This document shows, piece by piece, positions 52,628 through 61,290 of a stretch of DNA of 64,000 nt. The DNA is from Paludibacter sp963678465 (GTDB lineage: Bacteria; Bacteroidota; Bacteroidia; Bacteroidales; Paludibacteraceae): assembly GCA_963678465.1 (NCBI GenBank), contig OY782858.1, positions 558,001 to 622,000 on the forward strand. Reading direction: 5' to 3'. Positions within the stretch are counted from its first letter, which is position 1, and each line of letters opens with the position of its first letter. The notes beneath the pieces were generated by a model that made no database searches, was not told where the DNA came from, and worked only from the letters and a program-made list of their open reading frames with translations. The position numbers and the translations under genes were made by a program.

Positions 52628-53626
52628 ATGGAAAACGAACAAATTGAATCAACCGACATTCATTTCGAAACCCGAATTGACTTAAATGAGATACAAAAAC
52701 AAGTAAATGCAATCCGCTCCGAACTAAAAAAAGTGATAGTAGGGCAGGACAAAGTGATTGATTATTTGTTGGTAGCTATTCTTGCCAATGGTCATGTGTT
52801 GCTCGAAGGTGTTCCGGGAGTTGCCAAAACCATGGCGGTTAAATTGCTTGCCCGTACGCTGAATGTAAAGTTTAGCAGAATACAATTTACACCTGATTTA
52901 ATGCCTTCTGATATACTTGGAACATCGGTGTTCGATCTTAAGAAATCTGAATTCGAGTTCAGACGCGGACCCATCTTCGCCAATATGATATTGATAGACG
53001 AAGTAAACCGCGCTCCGGCCAAAACACAAGCAGCCCTTTTCGAAGTGATGGACGAGCGGCAAATTACAATTGATGGAAAGACCTATGTGATGGATTCGCC
53101 TTTTTTGGTAATGGCGACACAGAATCCGATAGAGCAGGAGGGAACCTATCGTTTGCCCGAAGCGCAATTAGACCGTTTTATGTTTAAAGTGGTGATTGAT
53201 TACCCAAATCTGGTGGACGAATGCGAAATTATCCGACGTGAGCACGAAGCATTGAATGGAGATAAAACTATTGATGTACAAAAGGTTGTAGATAAAGCTG
53301 ATATTAATAATGTGAAATCTATTGTTCGCAGCGTATTGGTGGAACAGAATATTATCGAATACATAGCCCGCATTGTGCAGGAAACCAGAGAGCATCCGTT
53401 TTTGTATCTCGGAGCTTCGCCCCGCGCTTCGCTTGCTATTCTGAATGCATCGAAAGGATTTGCAGCGCTTCATGGTCGTGATTTTGTAACTCCGGATGAC
53501 GTAAAAGATTCAGCTTTAGCAGTGCTTCAACATCGAATTATTGTAGCTCCTGAAAAAGAAATGGAAGGTGTGAAAACCGAAGAGATAGTGAAACAAATTA
53601 TTGATTCCCTGGAAATTCCGCGTTAA
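52628..53626 (+). CDS. MoxR-family AAA+ ATPase
   Basis: 332 residues. Walker A GVPGVAKTMAV (~60-70), QFTPDLMPSDILGTSVF, Walker B NMILIDEVNRAPAKTQAALFEVM, sensor ATQNPIEQEGTYRLPEAQLDRF and the C-terminal lid with GASPRASLAI. The Walker A Lys is preceded by Ala where Gly is more usual (GVAKT), a known MoxR variant. MoxR ATPases act as chaperones for assembly or activation of membrane-anchored complexes, often with DUF58 and VWA proteins. Confidence 0.94.
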   Translation: MENEQIESTDIHFETRIDLNEIQKQVNAIRSELKKVIVGQDKVIDYLLVAILANGHVLLEGVPGVAKTMAVKLLARTLNVKFSRIQFTPDLMPSDILGTSVFDLKKSEFEFRRGPIFANMILIDEVNRAPAKTQAALFEVMDERQITIDGKTYVMDSPFLVMATQNPIEQEGTYRLPEAQLDRFMFKVVIDYPNLVDECEIIRREHEALNGDKTIDVQKVVDKADINNVKSIVRSVLVEQNIIEYIARIVQETREHPFLYLGASPRASLAILNASKGFAALHGRDFVTPDDVKDSALAVLQHRIIVAPEKEMEGVKTEEIVKQIIDSLEIPR

Positions 53627-54958
53627 ATGAAAATTCTTAAATCATTGTATATTCATCAGTTGTTTTTCAATATTCTATTGAGTATTGGAGGCGTTTTTTT
53701 CATCTCTTTTTTTGTACAGTGGTTGTATTATATTGCCATAGCTTTGCTTGTCGTATTCTTACTAATAACTTTTGCCGATATTTTTATTTTATTTTCAGTA
53801 AAAAACGGACTTGAAGCTGAACGGCAATTGCCTGAGCGCTTTTCAAACGGCGACGATAACACGGTTGTTATTCATATCTCAAATCTCTATCCATTCGCAG
53901 TAAAATTAAATGTGATTGACGAAGTTCCATTTCAGTTTCAAAAACGCAATTTTTTGCATTCAATAAAATTAAACGGTAACAGCAAGCACGAAACAAAATA
54001 CTTGTTACGCCCAACCGAACGTGGTGAATATCAATTTGGAAGATTAAATATTTACGTACAAACAACTTTGGGCTTAACTTCCAGACGTTATGTGTTTTCA
54101 GAAAATGTTATCGTTCCAACATATCCATCTTTTATTCAGCTTCGCAAATATGATTTGTTAGCCTTCTCCAATCGATTGACCGAATACGGAATCAAACGAA
54201 TTCGTCGCATTGGACATACAATGGAATTTGAGCAAATAAAAGAATATGTTCAGGGAGATGATATCAGAACTATTAACTGGAAAGCATCTTCGAAAAGAAA
54301 CCAATTGATGGTCAATCAGTTTCAGGATGAAAAATCGCAACCAGTTTATCAAATAATTGATACAGGAAGAACCATGCAAATGTCTTTTCATGGATTAAGT
54401 TTGTTGGATTATTCAATTAATTCAACTTTAGCCCTGGCCAATGTCATACTTAAAAAGCAGGACAAAGCGGGGATGTTGACTTTTTCAAAAAAAGTGGATA
54501 ACCTGCTGGCGGCTGAAAGAAGATCGGGACAGATGGAGAAGTTGATGGAGAAACTTTATAATATTAAAACGGACTTCTCCGAAAGTGATTTTAGTCGATT
54601 ATATGTTGACATTAAGCAGACGATAAAACAACGCAGTGTAATTTTATTGTATACAAATTTCGAAACCATAGATGGATTACGCCGTCAATTGCTTTATCTT
54701 AAAAATATTGCGAAAAATCACTTTTTAATTGTAGTGTTTTTTGATAATACCGAGTTGAATAAAATAATTTATAAGTCATCAATAAATATTCAGGAAGTGT
54801 ATGATAAAGTAGTTGCAGAAAAATTTGCATTTGAAAAAAGATTAATTGTTAGTGAATTAGAGAAACATGGCATACAGACAATACTCACGCAACCCGAAAA
54901 TTTAACCATCAATAGCATTAATAAATACATCGAGTTAAAAGCAAAAGGAGTAATTTAA
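53627..54958 (+). CDS. DUF58 domain-containing protein
   Basis: 443 residues starting directly after the MoxR stop codon. Two N-terminal membrane helices (FFNILLSIGGVFFISFFVQW and YYIAIALLVVFLLITFADI, in part), then a beta domain and the DUF58 motif with GDDIRTINWKASSKRNQLMVNQF and a VWA-like fold (VYQIIDTGRTMQM, MIDAS-like DTGRT). DUF58 proteins are the usual MoxR partners. The operon RDD, SpoIIM, DUF4129, DUF4350, MoxR, DUF58 is therefore one functional unit. Confidence 0.93.
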   Translation: MKILKSLYIHQLFFNILLSIGGVFFISFFVQWLYYIAIALLVVFLLITFADIFILFSVKNGLEAERQLPERFSNGDDNTVVIHISNLYPFAVKLNVIDEVPFQFQKRNFLHSIKLNGNSKHETKYLLRPTERGEYQFGRLNIYVQTTLGLTSRRYVFSENVIVPTYPSFIQLRKYDLLAFSNRLTEYGIKRIRRIGHTMEFEQIKEYVQGDDIRTINWKASSKRNQLMVNQFQDEKSQPVYQIIDTGRTMQMSFHGLSLLDYSINSTLALANVILKKQDKAGMLTFSKKVDNLLAAERRSGQMEKLMEKLYNIKTDFSESDFSRLYVDIKQTIKQRSVILLYTNFETIDGLRRQLLYLKNIAKNHFLIVVFFDNTELNKIIYKSSINIQEVYDKVVAEKFAFEKRLIVSELEKHGIQTILTQPENLTINSINKYIELKAKGVI

Positions 54959-55095
54959 AGAAAATAAGTCGAATTTAGTTAATTGTAAACCATTTTTTAC
55001 TATTTTTACAGCGCTATTAACTTAGATAATAATATTTCAGGTGGTATCCGAAAAACCTTATGAGTAGGAAAAATCTATAAATTTATTTTAATATT

Positions 55096-55377
55096 ATGAC
55101 TGAAAATCAAGACAAACCGCTTAAGCCGGACAATTATCTTGTTTGGGCAATTCTTTCAACAGTTCTTTGCTGCCTTCCTTTTGGTATAGTGAGCATTGTT
55201 TATTCAACTAAAGTTGACAATTTATATTTCAATGGTCAATACGAAGAAGCTGCTGCTAAGGCGAAATCGGCTAAGACCTGGGCCATAGTTTCTGCAGTTT
55301 CAGGATTCGTTTTTATAGCCGGATATCTTATTTTCGTATTTGCTCTTGGCATGGCAGGGATATTTGCTGGATTTTGA
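55096..55377 (+). CDS. CD225/dispanin-family small membrane protein
   Basis: 93 residues. Two membrane helices, NYLVWAILSTVLCCLPFGIV followed by the conserved loop SIVYSTKVDNLYFNGQYEEA, then AKAKSAKTWAIVSAVSGFVF. This is the CD225/IFITM-like pattern (double-Cys WAILSTVLCC, G-hh-s-hhY-ss-K-s). Function in bacteria is unknown. It overlaps the next gene (TTGA) and lies 137 bp after DUF58, so may or may not be in the MoxR transcript. Confidence 0.87.
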   Translation: MTENQDKPLKPDNYLVWAILSTVLCCLPFGIVSIVYSTKVDNLYFNGQYEEAAAKAKSAKTWAIVSAVSGFVFIAGYLIFVFALGMAGIFAGF

Positions 55378-55778
55378 AAATAAAAATCTCAACCCTCAGG
55401 AAAACGATATTTGTTATTGGGATTGTTTTACTTGTAGTTATTTACAAGTACTTCAATCCCAATCAATATTTTTTTCCTAAATGCCCCGTACATTTGATCA
55501 CAGGTTTGTATTGTCCGGGTTGCGGAAGTCAAAGGTCATTGCATGCTTTTTTGAATTTTCATATATTGGAAGCCTTTTCTACAAATTTGTTAGTGGGTCT
55601 TTTGATAACTGCTACAATTCTTGATATTCTGTTTTACTTTCTAAAGCTTGAGAAACTCAGGCCGGTTAACTTCCTAAAAACGAATAGATATATCTCCATG
55701 GTTGTTTTATACCTTGTTATAATATTTACAATTTTAAGAAATATTCCCTTCTATCCATTTAATATACTTGCTCCCTGA
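55374..55778 (+). CDS. DUF2752 domain-containing membrane protein
   Basis: 134 residues from a TTG start (55374) overlapping the CD225 stop. The DUF2752 signature HLITGLYCPGCGSQRSLHAFL (in part: CPGCGSQR) sits between the first and second of three membrane helices. The Cys-x-x-Cys may bind metal or be redox active. CD225 and DUF2752 genes are frequent neighbours in Bacteroidota, suggesting a joint, still unknown role. Confidence 0.85.
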   Translation: MKIKISTLRKTIFVIGIVLLVVIYKYFNPNQYFFPKCPVHLITGLYCPGCGSQRSLHAFLNFHILEAFSTNLLVGLLITATILDILFYFLKLEKLRPVNFLKTNRYISMVVLYLVIIFTILRNIPFYPFNILAP

Positions 55779-56195
55779 AAATTCTTCATCCATTTGTTGC
55801 TGCTTATGTGTAAATAAGATTGTAAAAGAGAATAATTAAAACCTAAGAATGGTCAGATGTTTTTTTATAGCATCTTTGTTTTAATTGTAAGCCATATGGT
55901 TAACTCCTTTTCTTTTTTGGCAATGCTATTAAAGCCAGGATGCTTTGGATTGAATTTGCTAAAGATGTTTTTGAATCATCGAACATCTATTTTCTGTTAA
56001 TAATTACAGTAAAGTACACCGGTTTGTATACTTTTCTGTTGAAAACCTAAACCGATGACGAAAAAAGTATTTTCCAACCCCATAAAATTTCTTTATCTTT
56101 GTATTTCAATTAAAAAGATTTCAATTTGTAGTTAAGTCTATGAGTTGTAACGGAAAATCTATTTTTTATACTTCCAAATAATCATAAAAATTACA
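55779..56195 (+). promoter_or_regulatory. Intergenic region with the purL promoter
   Basis: 417-bp AT-rich gap. TATCTTTG at 56094-56101 is the likely -7 box, giving a ~85-nt leader for purL. AGATGTT at ~55973 and AACATCT at ~55982-55988 form a weak hairpin. I see no clear riboswitch or hidden frame. Confidence 0.5.
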
Positions 56196-59100
56196 ATGAT
56201 TCAATTTTTTCAGACTCCCGCCCAACATGTTTTTGTGGTTCAAAGCAAAAACAATTTGTCGACCGAAGATGTAAGTAAATTAGAATGGCTATTCAGCGAG
56301 GCAAAACTGACGAGCCTTTCGACAATCGAAGGTAATTACGTCGGCCCGCGCCGCGAAATGATAACTCCCTGGAGCACGAATGCCGTTGAAATCACTCAGA
56401 ATATGGGTATCAGCGGCATTCTTCGTATAGAGGAGTTTCGTTTAATGCCACATACACCATCTGTTCAGGGTGGTTTGGAATACGACCCGATGCTCGAACG
56501 CATTTATTCGGGCCTGAATCAGGACATTTTTACTATCAACAAACAGCCGGAACCCATTTTATATATAGATGATATTGCTGCTTACAACGCACAGGAAGGT
56601 TTGGCGCTTAGTGAAGATGAAATTGATTATCTGAACAATGTAAGTAAAAAAGTGGGTCGGAAACTAACCGATAGTGAAGTTTTCGGATTTTCACAGGTAA
56701 ACTCGGAACATTGCCGTCACAAAATCTTCAACGGACAATATGTGATTGATGGCGAAGAAAAAGAACTAACTTTGTTTAAACTTATTCGCAAAACTTCGGA
56801 AGAAAATCCAAATAAACTTGTATCGGCTTACAAAGACAACGTGGCTTTCAATGCCGGACCGAAAATTGAACAATTTGCTCCTGCCAGTGGCGATAAACCT
56901 GACTTTTTCCAAACTAAAGAGATTGATTCGGTTATCTCATTAAAAGCCGAAACACATAACTTCCCAACCACTGTGGAACCTTTCAATGGTGCTGCGACTG
57001 GTACAGGTGGTGAAATTCGCGACCGCCTTGGTGGAGGAAAAGCCAGTTTACCTATTGCAGGAACTGCTGTTTATATGACTTCATACGCCCGCAACGATAA
57101 AAGTCGTAGTTGGGAAAACAATATTGCTCCACGCAAATGGTTATACCAAACGCCTGAGCAAATTCTGATTAAAGCTTCGAACGGAGCTTCTGATTTTGGA
57201 AATAAATTCGGTCAGCCGCTTATTTGTGGTTCATTAATAACTTTTGAACATCAGGAAAACGACAAGAAATTTGGTTACGATAAAGTAATTATGATGGCAG
57301 GTGGCGTTGGTTTTGGAACCATGCGCGACGCCTTGAAAGGCGATGTTGCTGCCGGTGAAAAAGTGGTGGTTATGGGTGGTGACAACTACCGCATTGGTAT
57401 GGGTGGAGCTGCTGTTTCGTCGGTTCAAACGGGCGAGTACGACAATTCAATTGAGCTAAACGCCGTACAACGTGCTAACCCGGAAATGCAAAAACGTGTT
57501 TCGAACGTTATCCGCACATTGGCCGAAGCTGATTCAAATCCTATTGTTTCAATTCACGACCACGGAGCAGGTGGACATCTCAACTGCTTGTCGGAATTGG
57601 TGGAAACTACTGGTGGTAAAATTGATATGTCGGCTTTGCCAGTAGGTGACCCGACTTTGAGTGCCAAAGAAATTGTAGGTAACGAAAGTCAGGAACGCAT
57701 GGGTTTTGTGATTTCCGAAAAAGAAGTGGAGAAAGTGCGTGCTATTGCTGAACGCGAACGTGCTCCGTTTTATGTGGTGGGTGAAACTACTGGTCAAATG
57801 GATTTTGTGTTTGAACAAGCTGATGGACAAACTCCAATCAACCTGAAACTGGAAGATATGTTCGGAAAACCACCTCGCATGGTGATTACTGACAATACAA
57901 TAGAAGAACATTATGGAGCTCCCGAAATTTCGGAAGATAAACTGCAAAGTTATATCGAAAACGTATTACAGGTTGAATCTGTGGCTTGTAAAGACTGGTT
58001 GACAAACAAAGTTGACCGCTCTGTAACAGGTAAAATTGCCCGTCAGCAATGTGCCGGTGAAATTCAGTTGCCGTTGAATGACCTTGGTGTAGTAGCGTTA
58101 GATTTCCGTGGAACGGTAGGTATCGCCACTTCTATCGGACATGCACCGTTGGTTGCTATGGCTGATTCAGAAGCTGGTTCTGTGATGGCTATTGCCGAAG
58201 CATTGACTAACATTGTTTGGGCACCATTGACCGACGGTTTGGATAGCGTTTCGCTGAGTGCGAACTGGATGTGGCCTTGTAAAAATCCGGGTGAAGATGC
58301 CCGTTTGTACAAAGCAGTGGAAGCTTGTTCGGACTTTGCCTGTTCGTTGGGGATCAATATTCCAACCGGAAAAGATTCACTTTCGATGACTCAAAAATAT
58401 GGCGACGACAAAGTATTCTCACCCGGAACGGTGATTATTTCGGCTGGCGCTGAAGTTTCTGATGTGAAAAAAGTTGTTTCACCGGTGTTGGTCAACGACG
58501 AAAAAACGGTTGTTTATTATATTGATTTCTCTTTCGATAGTCACAAATTAGGTGGTTCAGTTTTGGCGCAAACACTGAATAAAATTGGCGACGAAGTGCC
58601 TACTGTAAAAGATGCAGAATATTTCAAAGCAGCTTTTGATAGCATTCAGGAAATGATTAGCCAAAATCTTATTCTAGCAGGACATGATATTTCGGAAGGT
58701 GGTTTGATAACTGCCATGCTCGAAATGTGTTTTGCAAATACCAAAGGCGGATTGAACGTGAATCTGGATTATATTGCCGAAAACTCATTGGTAACCATGC
58801 TTTTTGCTGAAAATCCGGGTGTGTTGATTCAGGTAAAAGACCGCAAGGCAGTTGAAAAAATTCTGAACGACAATGGTGTTGGATTTGCACGAATTGCTAC
58901 GCCAATTGCAGAACGTCGTCTGGAAATCAATCGCAAAAAAGAAGCTTATTCATTCTCAATCAATGATATGCGCGACTTATGGTTCAAACCTTCGTATTTG
59001 CTCGACCGCAAACAAAGTGGCGAAGTATGTGCACAATCGCGTTACAACAATTATAAAAACCAACCGCTGGAATTTGCTTTCAATGCTTCTTTCAAAGGTA

Positions 59101-59897
59101 AACTGTCGCAGTTTGGCATTTCGCCCGATCGCAAACCAAGTGGCGTAAAAGCGGCTATTGTTCGTGATAAAGGAACAAATGGTGAGCGTGAAATGGCTTA
59201 TGCCTTGTATTTGGCAGGTTTTGATGTGAAAGATGTTCACATGACTGACTTGGCTACAGGTCGTGAAACGCTGGAAGATGTAAACATGGTGGTATTCTGT
59301 GGTGGATTCTCTAATTCCGACGTTTTGGGTTCTGCCAAGGGTTGGGCAGGAGGTTTCCTTTACAACGAAAAAGCAAAACTGGCGCTGGATAATTTCTACA
59401 AACGTACCGACACCTTGAGTTTAGGTATTTGTAACGGTTGTCAGTTGATGGTGGAATTGGGTGTGATTACTCCTGATCACGATGTGAAACCACGTATGTT
59501 GCACAACGACTCGCACAAATTTGAATCCGGTTTTGTGGGATTAACTATTCCTGAAAATAACTCTGTGATGTTAGGTTCGTTAAGCGGAAGTAAATTAGGT
59601 GTATGGGTGGCTCACGGTGAAGGAAAATTCTACCTGCCAAAAGCGGAGAACGAATATAATATCATTGCAAAATATTCACATGCAGGTTATCCGGCCAATC
59701 CGAACGGTTCGGATTATAACACTGCCGGTATTTGTTCGACTGATGGTCGCCATTTGGCAATGATGCCACACCCTGAACGTGCTATTTTTCCTTGGCAATG
59801 TGCCAATTATCCTGCTGATCGCAAAAATAGCGACCAAATCACTCCGTGGGTGGAAGTGTTTGTAAATGCAAGAGTTTGGGTAGAAAAGAATAAATAA
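56196..59897 (+). CDS. purL: Phosphoribosylformylglycinamidine synthase, single-chain
   Basis: 1233 residues, the long single-chain type with FGAR-binding, two AIRS-like ATPase modules and a C-terminal glutaminase. Visible: SQVNSEHCRHKIFNG (~170), the ATP/FGAR region LKAETHNFPTTVEPFNGAATGTGGEIRD (in part), GGDNYRIGMGG, IHDHGAGGHLNCLSEL, IPTGKDSLSMTQKY, and the glutaminase nucleophile in LGICNGCQLMVELG plus MMPHPERAIFPWQ. It makes FGAM in purine synthesis. Its own promoter and terminator are clear. Confidence 0.97.
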   Translation: MIQFFQTPAQHVFVVQSKNNLSTEDVSKLEWLFSEAKLTSLSTIEGNYVGPRREMITPWSTNAVEITQNMGISGILRIEEFRLMPHTPSVQGGLEYDPMLERIYSGLNQDIFTINKQPEPILYIDDIAAYNAQEGLALSEDEIDYLNNVSKKVGRKLTDSEVFGFSQVNSEHCRHKIFNGQYVIDGEEKELTLFKLIRKTSEENPNKLVSAYKDNVAFNAGPKIEQFAPASGDKPDFFQTKEIDSVISLKAETHNFPTTVEPFNGAATGTGGEIRDRLGGGKASLPIAGTAVYMTSYARNDKSRSWENNIAPRKWLYQTPEQILIKASNGASDFGNKFGQPLICGSLITFEHQENDKKFGYDKVIMMAGGVGFGTMRDALKGDVAAGEKVVVMGGDNYRIGMGGAAVSSVQTGEYDNSIELNAVQRANPEMQKRVSNVIRTLAEADSNPIVSIHDHGAGGHLNCLSELVETTGGKIDMSALPVGDPTLSAKEIVGNESQERMGFVISEKEVEKVRAIAERERAPFYVVGETTGQMDFVFEQADGQTPINLKLEDMFGKPPRMVITDNTIEEHYGAPEISEDKLQSYIENVLQVESVACKDWLTNKVDRSVTGKIARQQCAGEIQLPLNDLGVVALDFRGTVGIATSIGHAPLVAMADSEAGSVMAIAEALTNIVWAPLTDGLDSVSLSANWMWPCKNPGEDARLYKAVEACSDFACSLGINIPTGKDSLSMTQKYGDDKVFSPGTVIISAGAEVSDVKKVVSPVLVNDEKTVVYYIDFSFDSHKLGGSVLAQTLNKIGDEVPTVKDAEYFKAAFDSIQEMISQNLILAGHDISEGGLITAMLEMCFANTKGGLNVNLDYIAENSLVTMLFAENPGVLIQVKDRKAVEKILNDNGVGFARIATPIAERRLEINRKKEAYSFSINDMRDLWFKPSYLLDRKQSGEVCAQSRYNNYKNQPLEFAFNASFKGKLSQFGISPDRKPSGVKAAIVRDKGTNGEREMAYALYLAGFDVKDVHMTDLATGRETLEDVNMVVFCGGFSNSDVLGSAKGWAGGFLYNEKAKLALDNFYKRTDTLSLGICNGCQLMVELGVITPDHDVKPRMLHNDSHKFESGFVGLTIPENNSVMLGSLSGSKLGVWVAHGEGKFYLPKAENEYNIIAKYSHAGYPANPNGSDYNTAGICSTDGRHLAMMPHPERAIFPWQCANYPADRKNSDQITPWVEVFVNARVWVEKNK

Positions 59898-59899
59898 AA

Positions 59900-59922
59900 G
59901 ATCCCTAACTCTTAGAGGGGAA
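59900..59922. repeat. Degenerate CCCTAA/TTAGAGGGG element
   Basis: ATCCCTAACTCTTAGAGGGGAA just after the purL stop is a weak copy of the palindromic element at 2946-3056. Confidence 0.45.
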
Positions 59923-59929
59923 TAAGAGA

Positions 59930-59961
59930 ACAGCTTCGCAAAATGTGAAGCTGTTTTTTTA
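59930..59961 (+). terminator. purL terminator
   Basis: ACAGCTTCGCA pairs with TGTGAAGCTGT around AAA, followed by TTTTTTTATTT. Confidence 0.9.
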
Positions 59962-59997
59962 TTTGCAATTCAAACATTTTATCTCAATAAAAAAACG

Positions 59998-60005
59998 TAC
60001 ATTTG
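59998..60005 (+). promoter_or_regulatory. -7 box of the zinc-ribbon protein gene
   Basis: TACATTTG 42 bp before ATG 60048. Confidence 0.55.
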
Positions 60006-60047
60006 CATCAGTAAACATATTTTTACAAATCATCGATTTAACAGTAT

Positions 60048-60641
60048 ATGGATAAGGTAATATGCACCCACTGTAAAACAGAGAATATTTCAAAAGCAAA
60101 ATATTGTGTTGAATGCGGTTTTGAACTTCCAAAGATTATAAAGGAAGTTGTTCCGGAAGTTCAGACAACAGTGAAACCGAAAAAAAAGCGGAAGTATGTT
60201 TCCCTGCTGGTGATTATTTCAGTGATTGTTATTGCACTCTCTGTTTTGGGATATTTCACCTATCAGAAGCTAGTGGAAAACAATGTATTCGCAACCATTG
60301 AAAATGTTATCAATGTTGCAAAAAATCCGTTGCAATTAATTGCAAACGAGATGAACAAAAGTTGTCCAATGATGGTGGATGCAGAAACCCGCCTCGATAA
60401 AATTACATTACCATCGAAAACAGTTTTTCAATACAATTACACTTTGATAAACTACGAAAAAACAGAGATTGATACTGTTAAGATAAAAAGCAATCTGGAG
60501 CAAAATATCATTCGGCTAACTAAAACAAATCCTCAAATGCAGTATCAGCGCGAGAATAACGTGACTATGAACTACATTTATAACGACAAAAACGGAGATT
60601 ATCTTATGTCAATTATCATTACGCCGGAGCTTTACAAATAA
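60048..60641 (+). CDS. Zinc-ribbon membrane protein of unknown function
   Basis: 197 residues. N-terminal zinc ribbon with two Cys pairs (ICTHCKTENISKAKYCVECGFEL), a basic linker (KPKKKRKYV), one membrane helix (SLLVIISVIVIALSVLGYFTY, ~53-73), and a ~120-residue extracytoplasmic part with one Cys (NKSCPMMVDAETRLDKITLPS), Val/Asn-rich strands and a final QRENNVTMNYIYNDKNGDYL. The DUF-like pattern of residues 100-197 (KTVFQYNYTLINYEK) recurs in Bacteroidota, but I cannot name it. Alone between terminators. Confidence 0.7.
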   Translation: MDKVICTHCKTENISKAKYCVECGFELPKIIKEVVPEVQTTVKPKKKRKYVSLLVIISVIVIALSVLGYFTYQKLVENNVFATIENVINVAKNPLQLIANEMNKSCPMMVDAETRLDKITLPSKTVFQYNYTLINYEKTEIDTVKIKSNLEQNIIRLTKTNPQMQYQRENNVTMNYIYNDKNGDYLMSIIITPELYK

Positions 60642-60665
60642 ATTCCGATAAAATTGAATACACAT

Positions 60666-60696
60666 ACGGCCTCACAACTCTTGTGAGGCCGTTTTT
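60666..60696 (+). terminator. Terminator after the zinc-ribbon gene
   Basis: ACGGCCTCACAA pairs perfectly with TTGTGAGGCCGT around CTC, then TTTTT. Confidence 0.92.
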
Positions 60697-60709
60697 AATG
60701 CATTATAAA

Positions 60710-60802
60710 CTCATGCTTATGATTTTAAAAATCATGAGCAAGAGTTACCAAAGTCATGCTTATGATTTGTCAAACTCATGAGCAAGACTTTTCGCACTCA
60801 TG
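60710..60802. repeat. Alternating inverted ~22-bp array
   Basis: TCATG recurs at 60711, 60732, 60754, 60776 and 60798 (spacing 21, 22, 22, 22). Unit types alternate: TCATGCTTATGATTT, TCATGAGCAAGAG, TCATGCTTATGATTT, TCATGAGCAAGAC. The two types are near reverse complements, so units 1 and 2 form a ~17-bp hairpin (CTCATGCTTATGATTTT with AAAATCATGAGCAAGAG). It lies between the convergent zinc-ribbon and HxlR genes. Confidence 0.8.
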
Positions 60803-60814
60803 TACAATCTGTTT

Positions 60815-61144
60815 TTAATTTCTTTTTGCCAGCACATTTTCATTTCCCCAAATTTCCAGTTCGCGAATCACCGACGAAAGGCTTTTACCCAATTCGGTGA
60901 GTGAATAATCTACGCGTGGAGGTATTTCTTTGTAGTGTTTACGCAGAATTAATCCATCGGCTTCCAGTTCTTTAAGTTGTTCGGTGAGTACTTTTCGTGA
61001 AATATCAGGTATGCGTACTGCTATTTCGCCAAAACGTTTTGTTCCGTTCGTGAGCGAGTAAAGTATAATTGCTTTCCACTTACCGCCTATCAAATTGAGG
61101 GTTGCGGTTACGGGACACTTAGTTTCTGTTATTGTTTTTGCCAT
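60815..61144 (-). CDS. HxlR-family transcriptional regulator
   Basis: 109 residues. Cys near the N-terminus (ETKCPVTATLNLIGGKWKAIILYSL), winged helix with FGEIAVRIPDISRKVLTEQLKELEADGLI and the wing RKHYKEIPPRVDYSLTELGKSL. HxlR regulators often sense aldehydes, quinones or disulphide stress through such a Cys (here Cys10). It is divergent from the QorB-like gene, with GTTACC-type operators between. Confidence 0.92.
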   Translation of the reverse strand: MAKTITETKCPVTATLNLIGGKWKAIILYSLTNGTKRFGEIAVRIPDISRKVLTEQLKELEADGLILRKHYKEIPPRVDYSLTELGKSLSSVIRELEIWGNENVLAKRN

Positions 61145-61147
61145 AAT

Positions 61148-61233
61148 GGTTACTTGAGGGTTACTACTTTTTTTGTGGTTACCTAAAGGTAACTTGTTTC
61201 GAAAGTAAACTATTATTAGTTACTTTGCGTAAC
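61148..61233. promoter_or_regulatory. Putative HxlR operators in the divergent gap
   Basis: GTTACC-TAAA-GGTAAC is a perfect inverted repeat at 61178-61193. A second, GTTAC-TTTGC-GTAAC, lies at 61219-61233. Two more GGTTAC half-sites occur at 61148 and 61159. The dyads sit between the regulator and the reductase gene, where auto- and target regulation are expected. Confidence 0.7.
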
Positions 61234-61290
61234 AAAAGTAATACAAAAAACGTTATACTGAAAATAATTTAAAAAGAAAGGAAACTAAAA

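Noticed and set aside
60710..60802. CRISPR array
   Set aside because: No unique spacers; alternate units are reverse complements, and no cas genes are near.
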